DNA from: Shewanella jiangmenensis
GTDB lineage: Bacteria > Pseudomonadota > Gammaproteobacteria > Enterobacterales > Shewanellaceae
Assembly (NCBI RefSeq): GCF_018596335.1
Contig: NZ_JAHEPS010000001.1
Span: forward strand, 434,001-498,000
DNA length: 64,000 nt
Reading direction: 5' to 3'
Shown here: piece by piece, positions 1 through 9,033 of the stretch
How the letters are laid out: each line of letters starts with the position of its first letter
Numbering within the stretch: the stretch's first letter is position 1
Program-made: the position numbers and the translations under genes
The notes under the pieces: generated by a model
Databases searched by the model: none
The model's input: only the letters and a program-made list of their open reading frames with translations
What the model was told of the DNA's origin: nothing

Positions 1-470
1 CCAAAGGCGCCATGGGCATTATCATCAACCGCCCGGTCGGTATGACCATTGAAGAGCTGCTGACCCAGCTGGATATGTTGCCGGAGGAAGGGGTACTGCT
101 TGGCAAAACCGCCGAGCAGGTATTGGTGGGCGGACCGGTCAATCCCGAGCGCGGCTTTGTGCTGCACACGGCCCAGGAAGGCTGGGCCAACTCGAGCAAA
201 CTCACCGATGAGCTGATGCTGACCACCTCCCGCGACATTCTCTCATCCCTTGGCACCCACAAGGCGCCGAAGGATTTTGTGGTGGCCCTTGGCTACGCGG
301 GCTGGAGCGCCGGTCAACTGGAGCAGGAGCTTGCCGACAACAGCTGGCTTACTATTCCGGCCACCGACGACATTCTGTTTGATTTACCCCACGAAGAGCG
401 CTGGCTCAGAGCCAGTAAAAACTTAGGCTTTGAACTGTGGCAAATCTCCAGCCAGACAGGGCATGCCTGA
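1..470 (+). CDS. yqgE: YqgE/AlgH family protein, 5' end outside window
   Basis: The reading frame is open from the first bases of the window and begins [11 protein letters not shown], which matches the internal GAMGIIIN motif of the YqgE/AlgH family (DUF179) rather than its N-terminus. About 155 residues are present against roughly 187 in E. coli, so about 30 residues and the start lie upstream. The downstream [17 protein letters not shown] segment is also typical. The family has a known fold but no settled biochemical role; it was once called a transcriptional regulator in Pseudomonas. The stop overlaps the ruvX start by one base (TGATG), so the two are translationally coupled. This pairing is conserved in gammaproteobacteria, usually behind gshB, which would lie left of the window. 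Confidence 0.92.
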   Translation, partial: KGAMGIIINRPVGMTIEELLTQLDMLPEEGVLLGKTAEQVLVGGPVNPERGFVLHTAQEGWANSSKLTDELMLTTSRDILSSLGTHKAPKDFVVALGYAGWSAGQLEQELADNSWLTIPATDDILFDLPHEERWLRASKNLGFELWQISSQTGHA

Positions 471-889
471 TGAGTACCGTACTTGGATTTGACTTTGGCA
501 CCAAGAGCATAGGTGTTGCAGTAGGCCAGTCCATCACCGGCAGTGCCAACCCGCTGACGTCCATCAAGGCGGTCGATGGCATCCCCAACTGGGATGACAT
601 AGGTAAGCTTATCAATGAATGGAAACCAGATTTGCTGGTCGTCGGCCTACCGCTCAATATGGACGGCACCGAGCAGGAAATGACCCAGCGCGCGCGCAAG
701 TTCGGCAATCGCCTTAATGGCCGCTTCGGCATCAAGATTGCGACGGTTGATGAGCGCCTGACCACGGCTGACGCCAAGGCGCGGCTGTTTGAACTTGGCG
801 GCTTCAAGGCGCTGACCAAGGGCCAGGTTGATGCGGTATCTGCGGTGTTGATTGTCGAAAGTTACTTTGAAAATCAATACAGTGCTTAA
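470..889 (+). CDS. ruvX: Holliday junction resolvase-like RuvX (YqgF)
   Basis: The 139-residue protein has the RNase H-like fold signature of the YqgF family: [12 protein letters not shown] near the N-terminus with its first catalytic Asp, VDERLTT in the middle, and [13 protein letters not shown] near the C-terminus with the last Asp. E. coli YqgF has 138 residues. In that family the protein is implicated in pre-16S rRNA 5'-end maturation; the junction resolvase label comes from structural similarity. The start at [10 protein letters not shown] is chosen because it overlaps the yqgE stop by one base and gives family length; a longer upstream reading runs into yqgE. A strong hairpin terminator follows. 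Confidence 0.95.
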   Translation: MSTVLGFDFGTKSIGVAVGQSITGSANPLTSIKAVDGIPNWDDIGKLINEWKPDLLVVGLPLNMDGTEQEMTQRARKFGNRLNGRFGIKIATVDERLTTADAKARLFELGGFKALTKGQVDAVSAVLIVESYFENQYSA

Positions 890-936
890 CGTTTAAGCCT
901 AAACGGTGCTTAAGATTAAGTTATCAATGACGCATA

Positions 937-962
937 AAAAACGCCGCAACAGCGGCGTTTTT
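937..962. terminator. Bidirectional terminator between ruvX and peroxidase gene
   Basis: An 11-bp perfect stem (AAAAACGCCGC / GCGGCGTTTTT) with an AACA loop is flanked by A and T tracts. It can therefore stop transcription of ruvX on the plus strand and of the convergent peroxidase gene on the minus strand. Confidence 0.85.
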
Positions 963-969
963 ACTTTTA

Positions 970-1599
970 TCACAGCGCCTTTGGCAGCATGGCTTCGATT
1001 GCGGCGCGAAGCTCGGCGCTGTCCGGCGTTACCCGTGAACTGAACGACTCCACCTTTTCGCCGTCAGCAGAAACCAGGTACTTGTAAAAATTCCACTTGG
1101 GTGAGCCTGCCTTGTCGCCAAGGTACGCAAACACAGGATTGACATCACCGCCACGCACCGCAGAGGTTGCGAGCATGGTAAAGGTCACGCCGTAGTTGAG
1201 GTAACACACCTTGGCGGTGTCTTTCTCATCATTTTCTTCCTGAAAGAAGTCATCGGACGGAAAGCCCACCAGCACCAGACCACGAGGGCCAAACTCCTGA
1301 TTGAGCTGCTCTAACGCCTTGAACTGCGGCGTAAAACCACAGTTACTGGCGGTGTTCACAAACAGCACGGTTTTGCCGGCGGCAATATCACACAGGTTTA
1401 CCGACTCGCTCGAATGCAGCTTTCGAAATTCGTGGTTAAGGTAAGCCGGGCAAGTGCCGCTGGCAGCTTTTGAACCTGCATCAGCAGCGGCATCAGACGC
1501 AGAATCAGCAGCCGTCGCGTCAGCGGCAAAGGCGGACGGCACTCCAAATCCAAAGGCAAAAGCGGCAACAACAGCGGATGACAGTATCAGGCGGCGCAT
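970..1599 (-). CDS. Secreted glutathione/thioredoxin peroxidase-like protein
   Basis: The 209-residue protein starts with a signal peptide (MRRLILSSAVVAAFAFGFG, likely cut after SAFA). An Ala/Asp/Ser-rich linker leads into a glutathione peroxidase fold. Family motifs are NTASNCGFTPQF, with the peroxidatic Cys in place of selenocysteine, and WNFYKYLV with the conserved Trp-Asn. The strand that usually reads FPCNQF reads FPSDDFF, so the Gln of the canonical Cys-Gln-Trp triad appears replaced by Asp. It presumably reduces peroxides in the periplasm with a thiol donor. The start at MRRL is preferred over an upstream Met because GGGAG lies at proper spacing and the signal peptide then begins the protein. 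Confidence 0.85.
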   Translation of the reverse strand: MRRLILSSAVVAAFAFGFGVPSAFAADATAADSASDAAADAGSKAASGTCPAYLNHEFRKLHSSESVNLCDIAAGKTVLFVNTASNCGFTPQFKALEQLNQEFGPRGLVLVGFPSDDFFQEENDEKDTAKVCYLNYGVTFTMLATSAVRGGDVNPVFAYLGDKAGSPKWNFYKYLVSADGEKVESFSSRVTPDSAELRAAIEAMLPKAL

Positions 1600-1682
1600 G
1601 CTAACTCCCAAAATCGAATGCAATAAATGGCGAACGCAACAGCATCTTTAACAAAATTACGGCGACGCCAGCGAGGCGGATC

Positions 1683-1710
1683 AAAAAACCAGGCCCGGGC
1701 CTGGTTTTTT
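1683..1710. terminator. Terminator after pilU
   Basis: A 28-base perfect palindrome, A6-CCAGGCC followed by its reverse complement ending in T6, lies 15 bases beyond the pilU stop on the minus strand. It would also protect the peroxidase promoter from read-through. Confidence 0.85.
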
Positions 1711-1725
1711 ATCGTTTGACGCCAA

Positions 1726-2838
1726 TCAGTCCATATCGAGGGTCACGCCCTCAAGGAAGCCTGAGCCACCATTGTCGGAGCCGGCAAGCTTAATCATCAG
1801 GCGCAAATCGTTTGGCGAGTCGGCGTGATGCAGCGCGTCGGCGTAACTGATTTCCCCTTCCTGATACAGCTTGAACAGCGCCTGGTCGAAGGTCTGCATC
1901 CCCTGCTCGTTCGACTTGGCCATGGTGTCTTTAAGCAGATGCAGCTCGTTTTTCTGAATAATGCTCGACACCCTCGGGGTGTTAATCAGAATTTCAATCG
2001 CCGCACGGCGCCCCGTGCCATCAACCTTAGGCACCAGTTGCTGCGCCACAATGCCGCGCAGGTTAAGCGACAGGTCAAACAGCAGTTGCTGGTGTTTGCT
2101 CTCGGGCACCAGGTGCATGATACGGTCGAGTGCCTGGTTGGCGTTGTTGGCGTGCAGGGTCGCCATACACAGGTGACCGGTTTCGGCGAACGACAAGGCG
2201 AACTCCATGGTTTCCTGACTGCGGATCTCACCGATAAGGATCACGTCCGGCGCCTGGCGCAGCGAACTTTTCAGCGCCGCATCAAAGGATTCGGTATCTA
2301 TACCCACTTCGCGCTGGGTAATGATGCTCTTGCGGTGATCGTGCACAAATTCCACCGGATCTTCGATGGTCAGAATGTGGCCACGGGCATGGCCATTACG
2401 GTAACCCACCATAGCCGCAAGCGACGTTGACTTACCTGTACCTGTACCGCCCACCATGATGATAAGACCGCGCTTACTCATCACCAGATCTTTAAGCACC
2501 GCAGGCAGTTTCAGATCTTCCATTTCCGGAATACGGGTTTCGATACGGCGCATCACGCAGCCGGGTGACTCACGCTGCCAGAAAGCGCTGACCCGGAAAC
2601 GGCCCAAGTCTTTGGCGGCAAATGCAAAGTTACACTCGCGGCTTTCGTGGAATTCTTTTTTCTGGGCATCGCTCATCAGCGACTCAACAAAGTCGAGCGC
2701 CTGAGCCGGATTGAACGGGTTTTCCGCCAATGGGCGCAGCTCACCGTCAATTTTGGCGCTGGGCGGAAAGCCTGCGGTGATAAAGAGATCCGAGGCTTTA
2801 CGCTCGACCATCACCTTCAAAAAGGGACGAACATCCAT
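1726..2838 (-). CDS. pilU: Type IV pilus retraction ATPase-like PilU
   Basis: A hexameric secretion-type ATPase of about 370 residues. It has the N-terminal PilT/PilU domain (ASDLFITAGFPPS), Walker A GGTGTGKSTS, an Asp box, Walker B DVILIGEIRS and the His box TGHLCMATLHANN. The tail beyond the catalytic core is longer than in PilT and the pilT partner sits directly upstream, which together identify PilU, the accessory retraction ATPase. It acts in the cytoplasm at the base of the type IV pilus. Possible start codons are TTG, ATG, ATG in a row; the second ATG (2838) has AAGGA at six bases and is chosen. The pilT-pilU gap is under 10 bases, so the two form an operon. Confidence 0.93.
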   Translation of the reverse strand: MDVRPFLKVMVERKASDLFITAGFPPSAKIDGELRPLAENPFNPAQALDFVESLMSDAQKKEFHESRECNFAFAAKDLGRFRVSAFWQRESPGCVMRRIETRIPEMEDLKLPAVLKDLVMSKRGLIIMVGGTGTGKSTSLAAMVGYRNGHARGHILTIEDPVEFVHDHRKSIITQREVGIDTESFDAALKSSLRQAPDVILIGEIRSQETMEFALSFAETGHLCMATLHANNANQALDRIMHLVPESKHQQLLFDLSLNLRGIVAQQLVPKVDGTGRRAAIEILINTPRVSSIIQKNELHLLKDTMAKSNEQGMQTFDQALFKLYQEGEISYADALHHADSPNDLRLMIKLAGSDNGGSGFLEGVTLDMD

Positions 2839-2847
2839 CATCAATCC

Positions 2848-3885
2848 TTAAAAAGTAGCCTGCTTGTTGGAGCTCTTGGACATGGCATCTTCGCGGGTGA
2901 TCAGGCCACGGTTGACCAGATTCGCCAGACACTGCTCAAGGGTTTGCATGCCGTGGGCCATACCGGTTTGGATAGCCGAGTACATCTGCGCCACCTTGTC
3001 TTCACGGATAAGGTTACGGATTGCCGGCGTACCCATCATGATTTCGTGGGCCGCCACCCGGCCGCCGCCAATCTTCTTGATAAGGGTTTGCGAAATAACC
3101 GCCTGCAGCGACTCTGACAACATGGTACGCACCATGTCCTTTTCACCGGCGGGGAATACGTCAACCACACGGTCGATGGTCTTGGCCGCCGAGGTGGTGT
3201 GCAGGGTGCCAAACACCAGGTGACCGGTTTCGGCTGCAGTCATGGCCAAACGAATGGTTTCAAGGTCACGCATCTCACCCACCAGAATCACGTCCGGGTC
3301 TTCACGCAGTGCGCTTCGAAGCGCCGCGTTAAAGCTGTGGGTGTGGCGGTGCACTTCCCGCTGGTTAATCAGACACTGTTTGTTGGGGTGCACAAATTCA
3401 ATCGGGTCCTCAATGGTGAGGATGTGGTCGTGGCGGTTTTCGTTGATATAGTCAATCATCGCCGCCAGGGTGGTACTCTTACCTGAGCCGGTTGGTCCGG
3501 TCACCAGCACCAGACCACGGGGGAAGCTTGCGATTTTCTTGAAGATTTCAGGCGCGCCAAGCTGCTCAAGCGACAGAATTTGGCTGGGAATGGTACGGAA
3601 CACCGCACCGGCGCCACGGGACTGGTTAAAGGCGTTCACACGGAAACGGGCAAGGTTTGGCACTTCAAAGGAAAAGTCGATTTCCAGGTGCTCTTCGTAG
3701 TCTTTGCGCTGCTTGTCATTCATAATGTCGTACACCAATGAGTGCACGCCGGCATGGTCAAGCGCAGGCAGGTTGATTTTACGCACCTCGCCATCAACAC
3801 GGATCATCGGCGGTACCCCTGCTGAGAGGTGTAGATCCGAAGCCTTATGTTTTACACTAAACGCCAGTAACTCTGTGATTTCCAT
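2848..3885 (-). CDS. pilT: Type IV pilus retraction ATPase PilT
   Basis: The 345-residue protein has every PilT hallmark: KASDLHLSAGVPP at the N-terminus, Walker A GPTGSGKSTTL, Walker B DVILVGEMRD, His box TGHLVFGTLHT and the C-terminal AIRNLIRE motif linked to retraction. It depolymerises pilin fibres and drives twitching motility and DNA uptake in relatives. The start at MEITELLAF gives family length (344 residues in Pseudomonas); a longer upstream reading would run into the divergent yggS gene. No strong ribosome site is visible before this ATG. The gene is divergent from yggS, with their starts only about 35 bases apart, so the promoters must overlap coding sequence or be very compact. 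Confidence 0.95.
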   Translation of the reverse strand: MEITELLAFSVKHKASDLHLSAGVPPMIRVDGEVRKINLPALDHAGVHSLVYDIMNDKQRKDYEEHLEIDFSFEVPNLARFRVNAFNQSRGAGAVFRTIPSQILSLEQLGAPEIFKKIASFPRGLVLVTGPTGSGKSTTLAAMIDYINENRHDHILTIEDPIEFVHPNKQCLINQREVHRHTHSFNAALRSALREDPDVILVGEMRDLETIRLAMTAAETGHLVFGTLHTTSAAKTIDRVVDVFPAGEKDMVRTMLSESLQAVISQTLIKKIGGGRVAAHEIMMGTPAIRNLIREDKVAQMYSAIQTGMAHGMQTLEQCLANLVNRGLITREDAMSKSSNKQATF

Positions 3886-3920
3886 GGTATGGGATATCCA
3901 TTCAACCGATTGATTACATG

Positions 3921-4631
3921 ATGACAACAATAGCAGACAGACTGGCTCTCGCCCAGCAGCGGATTGCCCAAGCGGCGCAAAAATCTTCAAGAAACCCATC
4001 AGAAATCAAATTAGTGGCCGTGAGTAAAACCAAGCCCGACGCCGACATCGCCGCGGCCTATTTGGCCGGTCAACGCAGCTTTGGTGAAAACTACGTTCAG
4101 GAAGGCGTTTTGAAGGCAGAAGCGCTGAAAACATCCTGCCCGGACATCGAGTGGCACTTCATCGGGCCACTGCAATCCAATAAAAGCCGTATGGTCGCCG
4201 AGCATTTCGACTGGATGCATACCTTAGGCAGCGACAAACTTGCCCGCAGGCTTGCATCCCAGCGCCCGGCCGGAATGGCGCCGCTCATGGTGCTTATTCA
4301 GGTCAATATCAGCGAGGAAGACAGCAAGTCAGGCGTCGAGCCTGCTGCCATCGCATCCCTTGCCGACAGCATCTGCGCCCTGCCAACCCTGGCCCTGCGC
4401 GGCCTGATGGCGATTCCGGCGGCAACCGACGATGAAGTGCGCGCACGCAGTGAGCTTGCGGCCATGAAAAGCCTGTTTGAAGCGCTAAAGCAAAGCCACG
4501 GCGAACGAGCTCAAATCGATACCCTGTCCATGGGCATGAGCGGCGATCTGGAGCTTGCCATCGACGAAGGCTCCACTCTGGTGCGAATTGGCAGCGCCAT
4601 TTTTGGCGAGCGTGACTACAGTCACGGCTGA
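3921..4631 (+). CDS. yggS: PLP homeostasis protein YggS/PLPBP
   Basis: A 236-residue, alanine-racemase-like TIM barrel of the YggS/PROSC family. The PLP-linking Lys is in KLVAVSKTKP (about residue 36). The middle carries FGENYVQE and WHFIGPLQSNK, and the C-terminus carries LSMGMSGDLELAI with the phosphate-binding region. Members bind pyridoxal phosphate without known catalysis and keep B6 and amino-acid pools balanced. Two ATGs are adjacent (3918 and 3921); the second is chosen, though the difference is trivial. It starts a plus-strand series with proC, yggT and yggU, the E. coli order with proC added. Confidence 0.95.
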   Translation: MTTIADRLALAQQRIAQAAQKSSRNPSEIKLVAVSKTKPDADIAAAYLAGQRSFGENYVQEGVLKAEALKTSCPDIEWHFIGPLQSNKSRMVAEHFDWMHTLGSDKLARRLASQRPAGMAPLMVLIQVNISEEDSKSGVEPAAIASLADSICALPTLALRGLMAIPAATDDEVRARSELAAMKSLFEALKQSHGERAQIDTLSMGMSGDLELAIDEGSTLVRIGSAIFGERDYSHG

Positions 4632-4781
4632 CGAGCACTACAGCCACGCCTGAAGCGCATGAATTACATCAGCATCAAGGGGCGACTTTTAGGCTAAGCC
4701 ATTGTCTTTACAACGCCAAGCCCCCATATTTATTGTGCTCGGGCGAGTTCCTGAGCCAGCCAAGACCTTCGAGGCCCTCAC

Positions 4782-5597
4782 ATGCAACAAAAGAAGATTT
4801 GTTTTATCGGTGCCGGCAACATGAGCCGCGCCATCATCGCCGGACTGGTAAAAAGCGGCTACGACGCGACGCTTATTACAGCCACTAACCCAAGCGCTAG
4901 CAAACTCGATGCCCTCGCCGCTGATTTTGGCATCAATACATCCCACGACAACCTTGCCAGCGCTGAGAGCGCCGAGGTGATAGTGCTCGCGGTCAAACCG
5001 CAGCTGATGCAGGGCGTGTGCGAAAGCTTAAGAGGCGCAGCCAAAGGCAAACTGCTTATCACCATAGCCGCAGGCATTCCGGCGCGCCGCTATCAGGACT
5101 ACTTTGCCGAGCCGGTCAAACTTATCCGCACCATGCCAAACACCCCAATGCAGCTTGGGTTAGGCATGACCGGGCTGTATGCCAGCGCTGACATCGACGC
5201 CGAAGATAAAGCCTTTGCCGGTTCGCTGATGCAGGCCTGCGGTGATATTGTATGGGTTGAGGACGAAGCGGGGATTGATAAGGTCATCGCCCTGGCAGGC
5301 AGCTCACCGGCGTACTTTTTCCTGTTTATCGAAGCCATGATAGAGGCCGGTGTCAAACTCGGGCTGCCCGAAGCCGATGCCCGCACCCTGGCGCAGCAGG
5401 CTGCGATTGGCGCGGCCGCCATGGTGAAAGAAAACCCACAGCTGCCACTTGCCACCCTTAGGGCCAATGTCACCTCCAAGGGCGGCACCACGGCCGAAGC
5501 CATAGCCACCTTTGAAGCGGGCGGGCTTCGTACCCTGGTGGACGATGCGATGAATAATTGCATCAAACGGGCACAGGAAATGGCGGGCAGCTTTTAA
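4782..5597 (+). CDS. proC: Pyrroline-5-carboxylate reductase
   Basis: The 271-residue protein opens with the NAD(P)H-binding Rossmann motif ICFIGAGNMSRAIIAGL. It contains IRTMPNTP and the C-terminal dimerisation/catalytic region with GSSPAYFFLFIEAM and VTSKGGTTAEA. It catalyses the last step of proline synthesis, reducing 1-pyrroline-5-carboxylate in the cytoplasm. GAGG lies seven bases before the ATG. It is separated from yggS by 150 bases and followed by yggT, an arrangement common in Vibrio and Shewanella. Confidence 0.96.
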   Translation: MQQKKICFIGAGNMSRAIIAGLVKSGYDATLITATNPSASKLDALAADFGINTSHDNLASAESAEVIVLAVKPQLMQGVCESLRGAAKGKLLITIAAGIPARRYQDYFAEPVKLIRTMPNTPMQLGLGMTGLYASADIDAEDKAFAGSLMQACGDIVWVEDEAGIDKVIALAGSSPAYFFLFIEAMIEAGVKLGLPEADARTLAQQAAIGAAAMVKENPQLPLATLRANVTSKGGTTAEAIATFEAGGLRTLVDDAMNNCIKRAQEMAGSF

Positions 5598-5719
5598 TGC
5601 GGCACGGCGTAAGGCGAGCCGTTTTTAACCTGTGGCGCAGCGGCGCCATCAAGTGTTTACAATTGATTTTTCAGGGATTCTTCAAGCGCTATCTTTTTGA
5701 GTAGCTAAGGGCAAACTTC

Positions 5720-6268
5720 ATGAATGCAATGGTTTTTTTAGTTAACACCCTGTTTGACCTCTATCTGATGGTGGTGATTCTGCGCATTTGGCTGCAGTTG
5801 GTGCGGGCCGATTTTTACAATCCCTTCAGCCAGTTTATCGTTAAGGCCACCCATCCGATTGTCGGCCCGCTGCGCCGGGTACTGCCTCCCATAGGCAAAC
5901 TCGACAGCGCCTCGCTGCTCCTGGCAGTGTTGGTGGTGGTTGCCAAAATGCTGGTGCTGAGTCTTATTGCCGGCGCCGGAATCGATATCGCCACCATCAT
6001 TGGCTACTCGGTGGTGGCCGTGATTAAAAATGCCGGCGTGCTCTTTTTCTGGATGCTGCTTATCCGCGCCATCCTGAGCTGGTTCAATCAGGGCTATAAC
6101 CCCTTTATCATGGTGATTGGTCAGCTTACTGAGCCTGTGCTTGCGCCGGTGCGCCGCATCCTCCCTCCTATCGGCGGTTTGGATCTGTCGGTGCTGTTGG
6201 TGTTTATCGCACTTAATTTTATCAACATGCTGCTGGCGCAGTACGTGCCCTTCTGGGCCTTTATCTGA
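5720..6268 (+). CDS. yggT: YggT family inner-membrane protein
   Basis: The 182-residue protein has two tandem YggT domains. Each has a hydrophobic helix pair and the signature NPF(S/I)xF/MV...P(I/V)xxP(L/V)RR(V/I)LPPIG: once at about residues 35-60 ([20 protein letters not shown]) and again at about 125-150 ([18 protein letters not shown]). The duplication is normal for gammaproteobacteria. Genetics in other species links the family to osmotic tolerance or potassium uptake; the mechanism is unknown. AAGGG precedes the ATG. Its stop overlaps the yggU start by one base. Confidence 0.93.
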   Translation: MNAMVFLVNTLFDLYLMVVILRIWLQLVRADFYNPFSQFIVKATHPIVGPLRRVLPPIGKLDSASLLLAVLVVVAKMLVLSLIAGAGIDIATIIGYSVVAVIKNAGVLFFWMLLIRAILSWFNQGYNPFIMVIGQLTEPVLAPVRRILPPIGGLDLSVLLVFIALNFINMLLAQYVPFWAFI

Positions 6269-6555
6269 TGTCCGCCATCAGATACGACAATGACGATGTG
6301 CTGCTGGCCCTGTATGTTCAACCCAAGGCCAGCCGCGATGATTTGATGGGGCTGCATGGCGATGAGCTCAAACTCGCCATCACAGCCCCGCCGGTGGACG
6401 GCAAAGCCAATGCCCATATCTGTAAACTGCTGGCCAAGCGGTTTAAGGTTGCCAAGGGCAATGTGGTAATAGAGCGTGGCGAACTTGGCCGCCACAAACT
6501 GGTGCGGATCTGCGGCCCGGTCACAGTACCTGAGGATTTTGCCGCGTTTTTGTAA
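6268..6555 (+). CDS. yggU: DUF167 family protein YggU
   Basis: The 95-residue protein matches the DUF167/YggU family: [18 protein letters not shown], then [20 protein letters not shown], then [18 protein letters not shown]. The structure of E. coli YggU is known but its function is not. It is translationally coupled to yggT through a TGATG overlap, which supports the chosen start. Confidence 0.93.
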   Translation: MSAIRYDNDDVLLALYVQPKASRDDLMGLHGDELKLAITAPPVDGKANAHICKLLAKRFKVAKGNVVIERGELGRHKLVRICGPVTVPEDFAAFL

Positions 6556-6636
6556 GCGCGCCGACACAGACAAACCGGCAAGGGATCTTTACCGGTTTAT
6601 ACTTAAGCAAGACTTCCAATTCAGGAGGAAACCAAG

Positions 6637-7071
6637 ATGTTGCGTCAACTTTGTGCCGTGCTGCTGCTCGGAGCAAGCCTTTGCGGTATTGCCAATGCAG
6701 AGCAAAAAGAACAGGTCGGTCAGTTCGACATTCACTATATGGCGCTGCCAAGCACCTTTTTAACGCCGGAAGTCGCCAAAACCTACGGGATTGAGCGCTC
6801 AAGCTACACGGGGCTGGTGAACATCGCCGTGCTCGACACCGCCGAAGCCGGAAGCCCCGCCGTACCGGTGGAAATCAGCGGTATTGCCAATAACCTGATT
6901 GATGCCCGCGTTGAGCTTAAATTTCAGGAGATCCGCGAAGGCTCGGCCATCTACTATATCGCCGAGCTTCCGGTCAGAAACGATGAGGAAATCAACTTCC
7001 AAATCGCCATAAAAAGTGGCAGCAAGTTAAATACAACGCTGAAATTCAAACAGAAATTCTACGTCGACTGA
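6637..7071 (+). CDS. DUF4426 periplasmic protein
   Basis: The 144-residue protein has a signal peptide (MLRQLCAVLLLGASLCG, likely cut after IANA) and a compact beta-rich domain of the DUF4426 family: FDIHYMALPSTFLTPEVAKTYGI at its start and a C-terminal block ending LKFKQKFYVD. The family is common in Shewanella and Vibrio at this same position between yggU and rdgB. Its function is unknown. A strong AGGAGG precedes the ATG. A good terminator follows, so it may be the end of the proC-yggT-yggU unit or transcribed alone. Confidence 0.85.
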   Translation: MLRQLCAVLLLGASLCGIANAEQKEQVGQFDIHYMALPSTFLTPEVAKTYGIERSSYTGLVNIAVLDTAEAGSPAVPVEISGIANNLIDARVELKFQEIREGSAIYYIAELPVRNDEEINFQIAIKSGSKLNTTLKFKQKFYVD

Positions 7072-7088
7072 GCTTAAACCACTCAGCA

Positions 7089-7117
7089 AAAGCCTGCCGT
7101 CGCAGGCTTTGTTTTTT
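7089..7117 (+). terminator. Terminator after DUF4426 gene
   Basis: A nine-base stem AAAGCCTGC / GCAGGCTTT with loop CGTC is followed by G and a run of six T, 17 bases after the DUF4426 stop. Confidence 0.85.
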
Positions 7118-7213
7118 CTGTTATTTGACGGGGGGCTTGGGTATCATTGCCGCCACTCCAACGCGGCGCCCGAAAGGCAGCCCAAGGCCAAAGAGATTGT
7201 TAAGGTGGCTTCT

Positions 7214-7810
7214 ATGAAAAAAATCGTCCTTGCCAGTGGCAACAAGGGAAAACTTAAAGAATTCAACGAAATGTTTGCATCATTCAACCTTGAGGTTGTG
7301 GCGCAGAGCGAGTTCTCGGTTCCCGAAGTCGAAGAAACCGGCACCACCTTCGTTGAAAATGCCATTATCAAGGCCCGCCACGCTGCCGCCATCACAGGGC
7401 TGCCGGCCATCGCCGACGATTCAGGCCTTGAAGTCGACATTCTCGAGGGCGCGCCGGGGATCTATTCGGCCCGCTACGCAGGTGTCGGCGCCAAAGACAC
7501 AGACAACTGGCAAAAGCTGCTGGCAGCCCTCGATGGCAAAACTGAGCGCAGCGCCCGTTTCCAGTGCGTGCTGGTGTATATGCGCCATGCCAAAGACCCA
7601 ACCCCTGTGATTGCGCAGGCGTCGTGGGAAGGCCAAATCGGCGTTGAAGCCAAAGGCGACAATGGCCACGGCTACGACCCGATTTTTATCGCCGAAGGCG
7701 GCGAGCTGACCGCAGCCGAAATGAGCTCAGAGGCCAAAAATGCCGTCAGTCACCGCGGCAAGGCGCTTGAGCTCTTGCTTGAAGCCTTCAAAGCCAAGGG
7801 CATTATCTGA
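7214..7810 (+). CDS. rdgB: XTP/dITP (non-canonical purine NTP) pyrophosphatase
   Basis: The 198-residue HAM1/RdgB protein begins KKIVLASGNKGKLKEF, the nucleotide-binding signature. It has FVENAIIKARHAA, the catalytic DDSGLEVD, GAPGIYSARYAG and the C-terminal GHGYDPIF and SHRGKAL motifs. It hydrolyses XTP, ITP and dITP to monophosphates to keep deaminated purines out of DNA and RNA. The start at MKKIVLA has AAGGTGG upstream and gives the E. coli length (197); longer upstream readings enter the preceding terminator. hemW follows after eight bases, a conserved pair. Confidence 0.96.
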   Translation: MKKIVLASGNKGKLKEFNEMFASFNLEVVAQSEFSVPEVEETGTTFVENAIIKARHAAAITGLPAIADDSGLEVDILEGAPGIYSARYAGVGAKDTDNWQKLLAALDGKTERSARFQCVLVYMRHAKDPTPVIAQASWEGQIGVEAKGDNGHGYDPIFIAEGGELTAAEMSSEAKNAVSHRGKALELLLEAFKAKGII

Positions 7811-7818
7811 TTAAGCCT

Positions 7819-8979
7819 ATGAGCCACACCGAAACCAAAGGCGCCCTGGCGCTGCCGCCCCTTAGTCTGTACATCCATATTCCCTGGTGTGTGCAAAAGT
7901 GCCCCTATTGCGATTTCAACTCCCACGGCAAGCAGGGCGAGCTGCCGCAGGAGGAGTATGTCGATAATCTGCTTACCGATCTTGATGCTGATCTTGGCTA
8001 CGTTCAGGGCCGCAAACTGCACAGCATCTTTATCGGCGGCGGCACCCCGTCGCTGTTTGATGCCGCCGCCATTGGCCGCATTCTTGACGGCGTAAAGGCG
8101 CGCATCCCCTTTTGCGACAATATCGAAATCACCATGGAGGCCAACCCAGGCACCCTGGAGCACGATGATTTTGCCGCCTACCGCAAGGCCGGTGTGACCC
8201 GCTTATCCGTTGGGGTGCAAAGCTTCTCCAAAGACAAGCTGAACCTGCTTGGCCGCATCCACGGCAAAGATGAAGCCACCCGCGCCGCGACGCTTGCAAG
8301 CGCCGCCGGCTATCAAAGCTTTAACCTCGATTTGATGCACGGGCTGCCAAACCAGTCATTCGATGAGGCCATGGCCGATATCGACACAGCGGCCGCGCTC
8401 AATCCGCCGCACCTGTCCTGGTATCAGCTCACCATAGAGCCAAATACCCTGTTTCATTCACGGCCGCCACAGCTTCCGGACGATGAAGACCTGTGGCACA
8501 TCTACCAAGAGGGGCAGAAAAAACTCGCCGCCCTTGGCTATGAGCAATACGAGATTTCGGCCTATGCCAAACCGGGCTTTCAGTGCCGCCATAACCTCAA
8601 TTACTGGCAGTTTGGCGACTACCTTGGCATCGGCTGCGGCGCCCACGGCAAGCTCACAATCCCGGATGAAGACCGCATAGTGCGCACGGTCAAAATCAAG
8701 CACCCCAAGGGCTATATCGGCGCGCTGAGCCACCTGTCGGAGCGTACCGAGGTGGCACGTGAAGACCGCGCGCTTGAATACCTGATGAACCGCCTGCGGC
8801 TGATGACGCCTATCCCCAAGGCCGAGTTTGAAGCGCGCACCGGGCTTAATGCCTCATCCCTTGATGAAGGCATGCAAAGCGCCAGCGCACGGGGGCTGAT
8901 TGAGGAAAGCGAGCAGCACTGGACCTTAACTCCCAAAGGGCACATGTTCGTTAACGATCTGCTGTCGCAGTTTATTTAA
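7819..8979 (+). CDS. hemW: Radical SAM heme chaperone HemW
   Basis: The 386-residue protein has a radical SAM core with C24-x3-C28-x2-C31 (CVQKCPYC) to hold the [4Fe-4S] cluster, then FIGGGTPS, MEANPGTLE and RLSVGVQSF. The C-terminal HemN-like region has QYEISAYAKPGFQCRHNLNYW and GCGAHG. Proteins of this type were long annotated as oxygen-independent coproporphyrinogen oxidase. HemW lacks that activity and delivers heme to respiratory enzymes. The close spacing to rdgB suggests one transcript. Confidence 0.93.
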   Translation: MSHTETKGALALPPLSLYIHIPWCVQKCPYCDFNSHGKQGELPQEEYVDNLLTDLDADLGYVQGRKLHSIFIGGGTPSLFDAAAIGRILDGVKARIPFCDNIEITMEANPGTLEHDDFAAYRKAGVTRLSVGVQSFSKDKLNLLGRIHGKDEATRAATLASAAGYQSFNLDLMHGLPNQSFDEAMADIDTAAALNPPHLSWYQLTIEPNTLFHSRPPQLPDDEDLWHIYQEGQKKLAALGYEQYEISAYAKPGFQCRHNLNYWQFGDYLGIGCGAHGKLTIPDEDRIVRTVKIKHPKGYIGALSHLSERTEVAREDRALEYLMNRLRLMTPIPKAEFEARTGLNASSLDEGMQSASARGLIEESEQHWTLTPKGHMFVNDLLSQFI

Positions 8980-9033
8980 TCCAGCTTGTTTACCTTAAAG
9001 TTTTACCCAGCGGCTCTACCGAGCTAAGAATGT

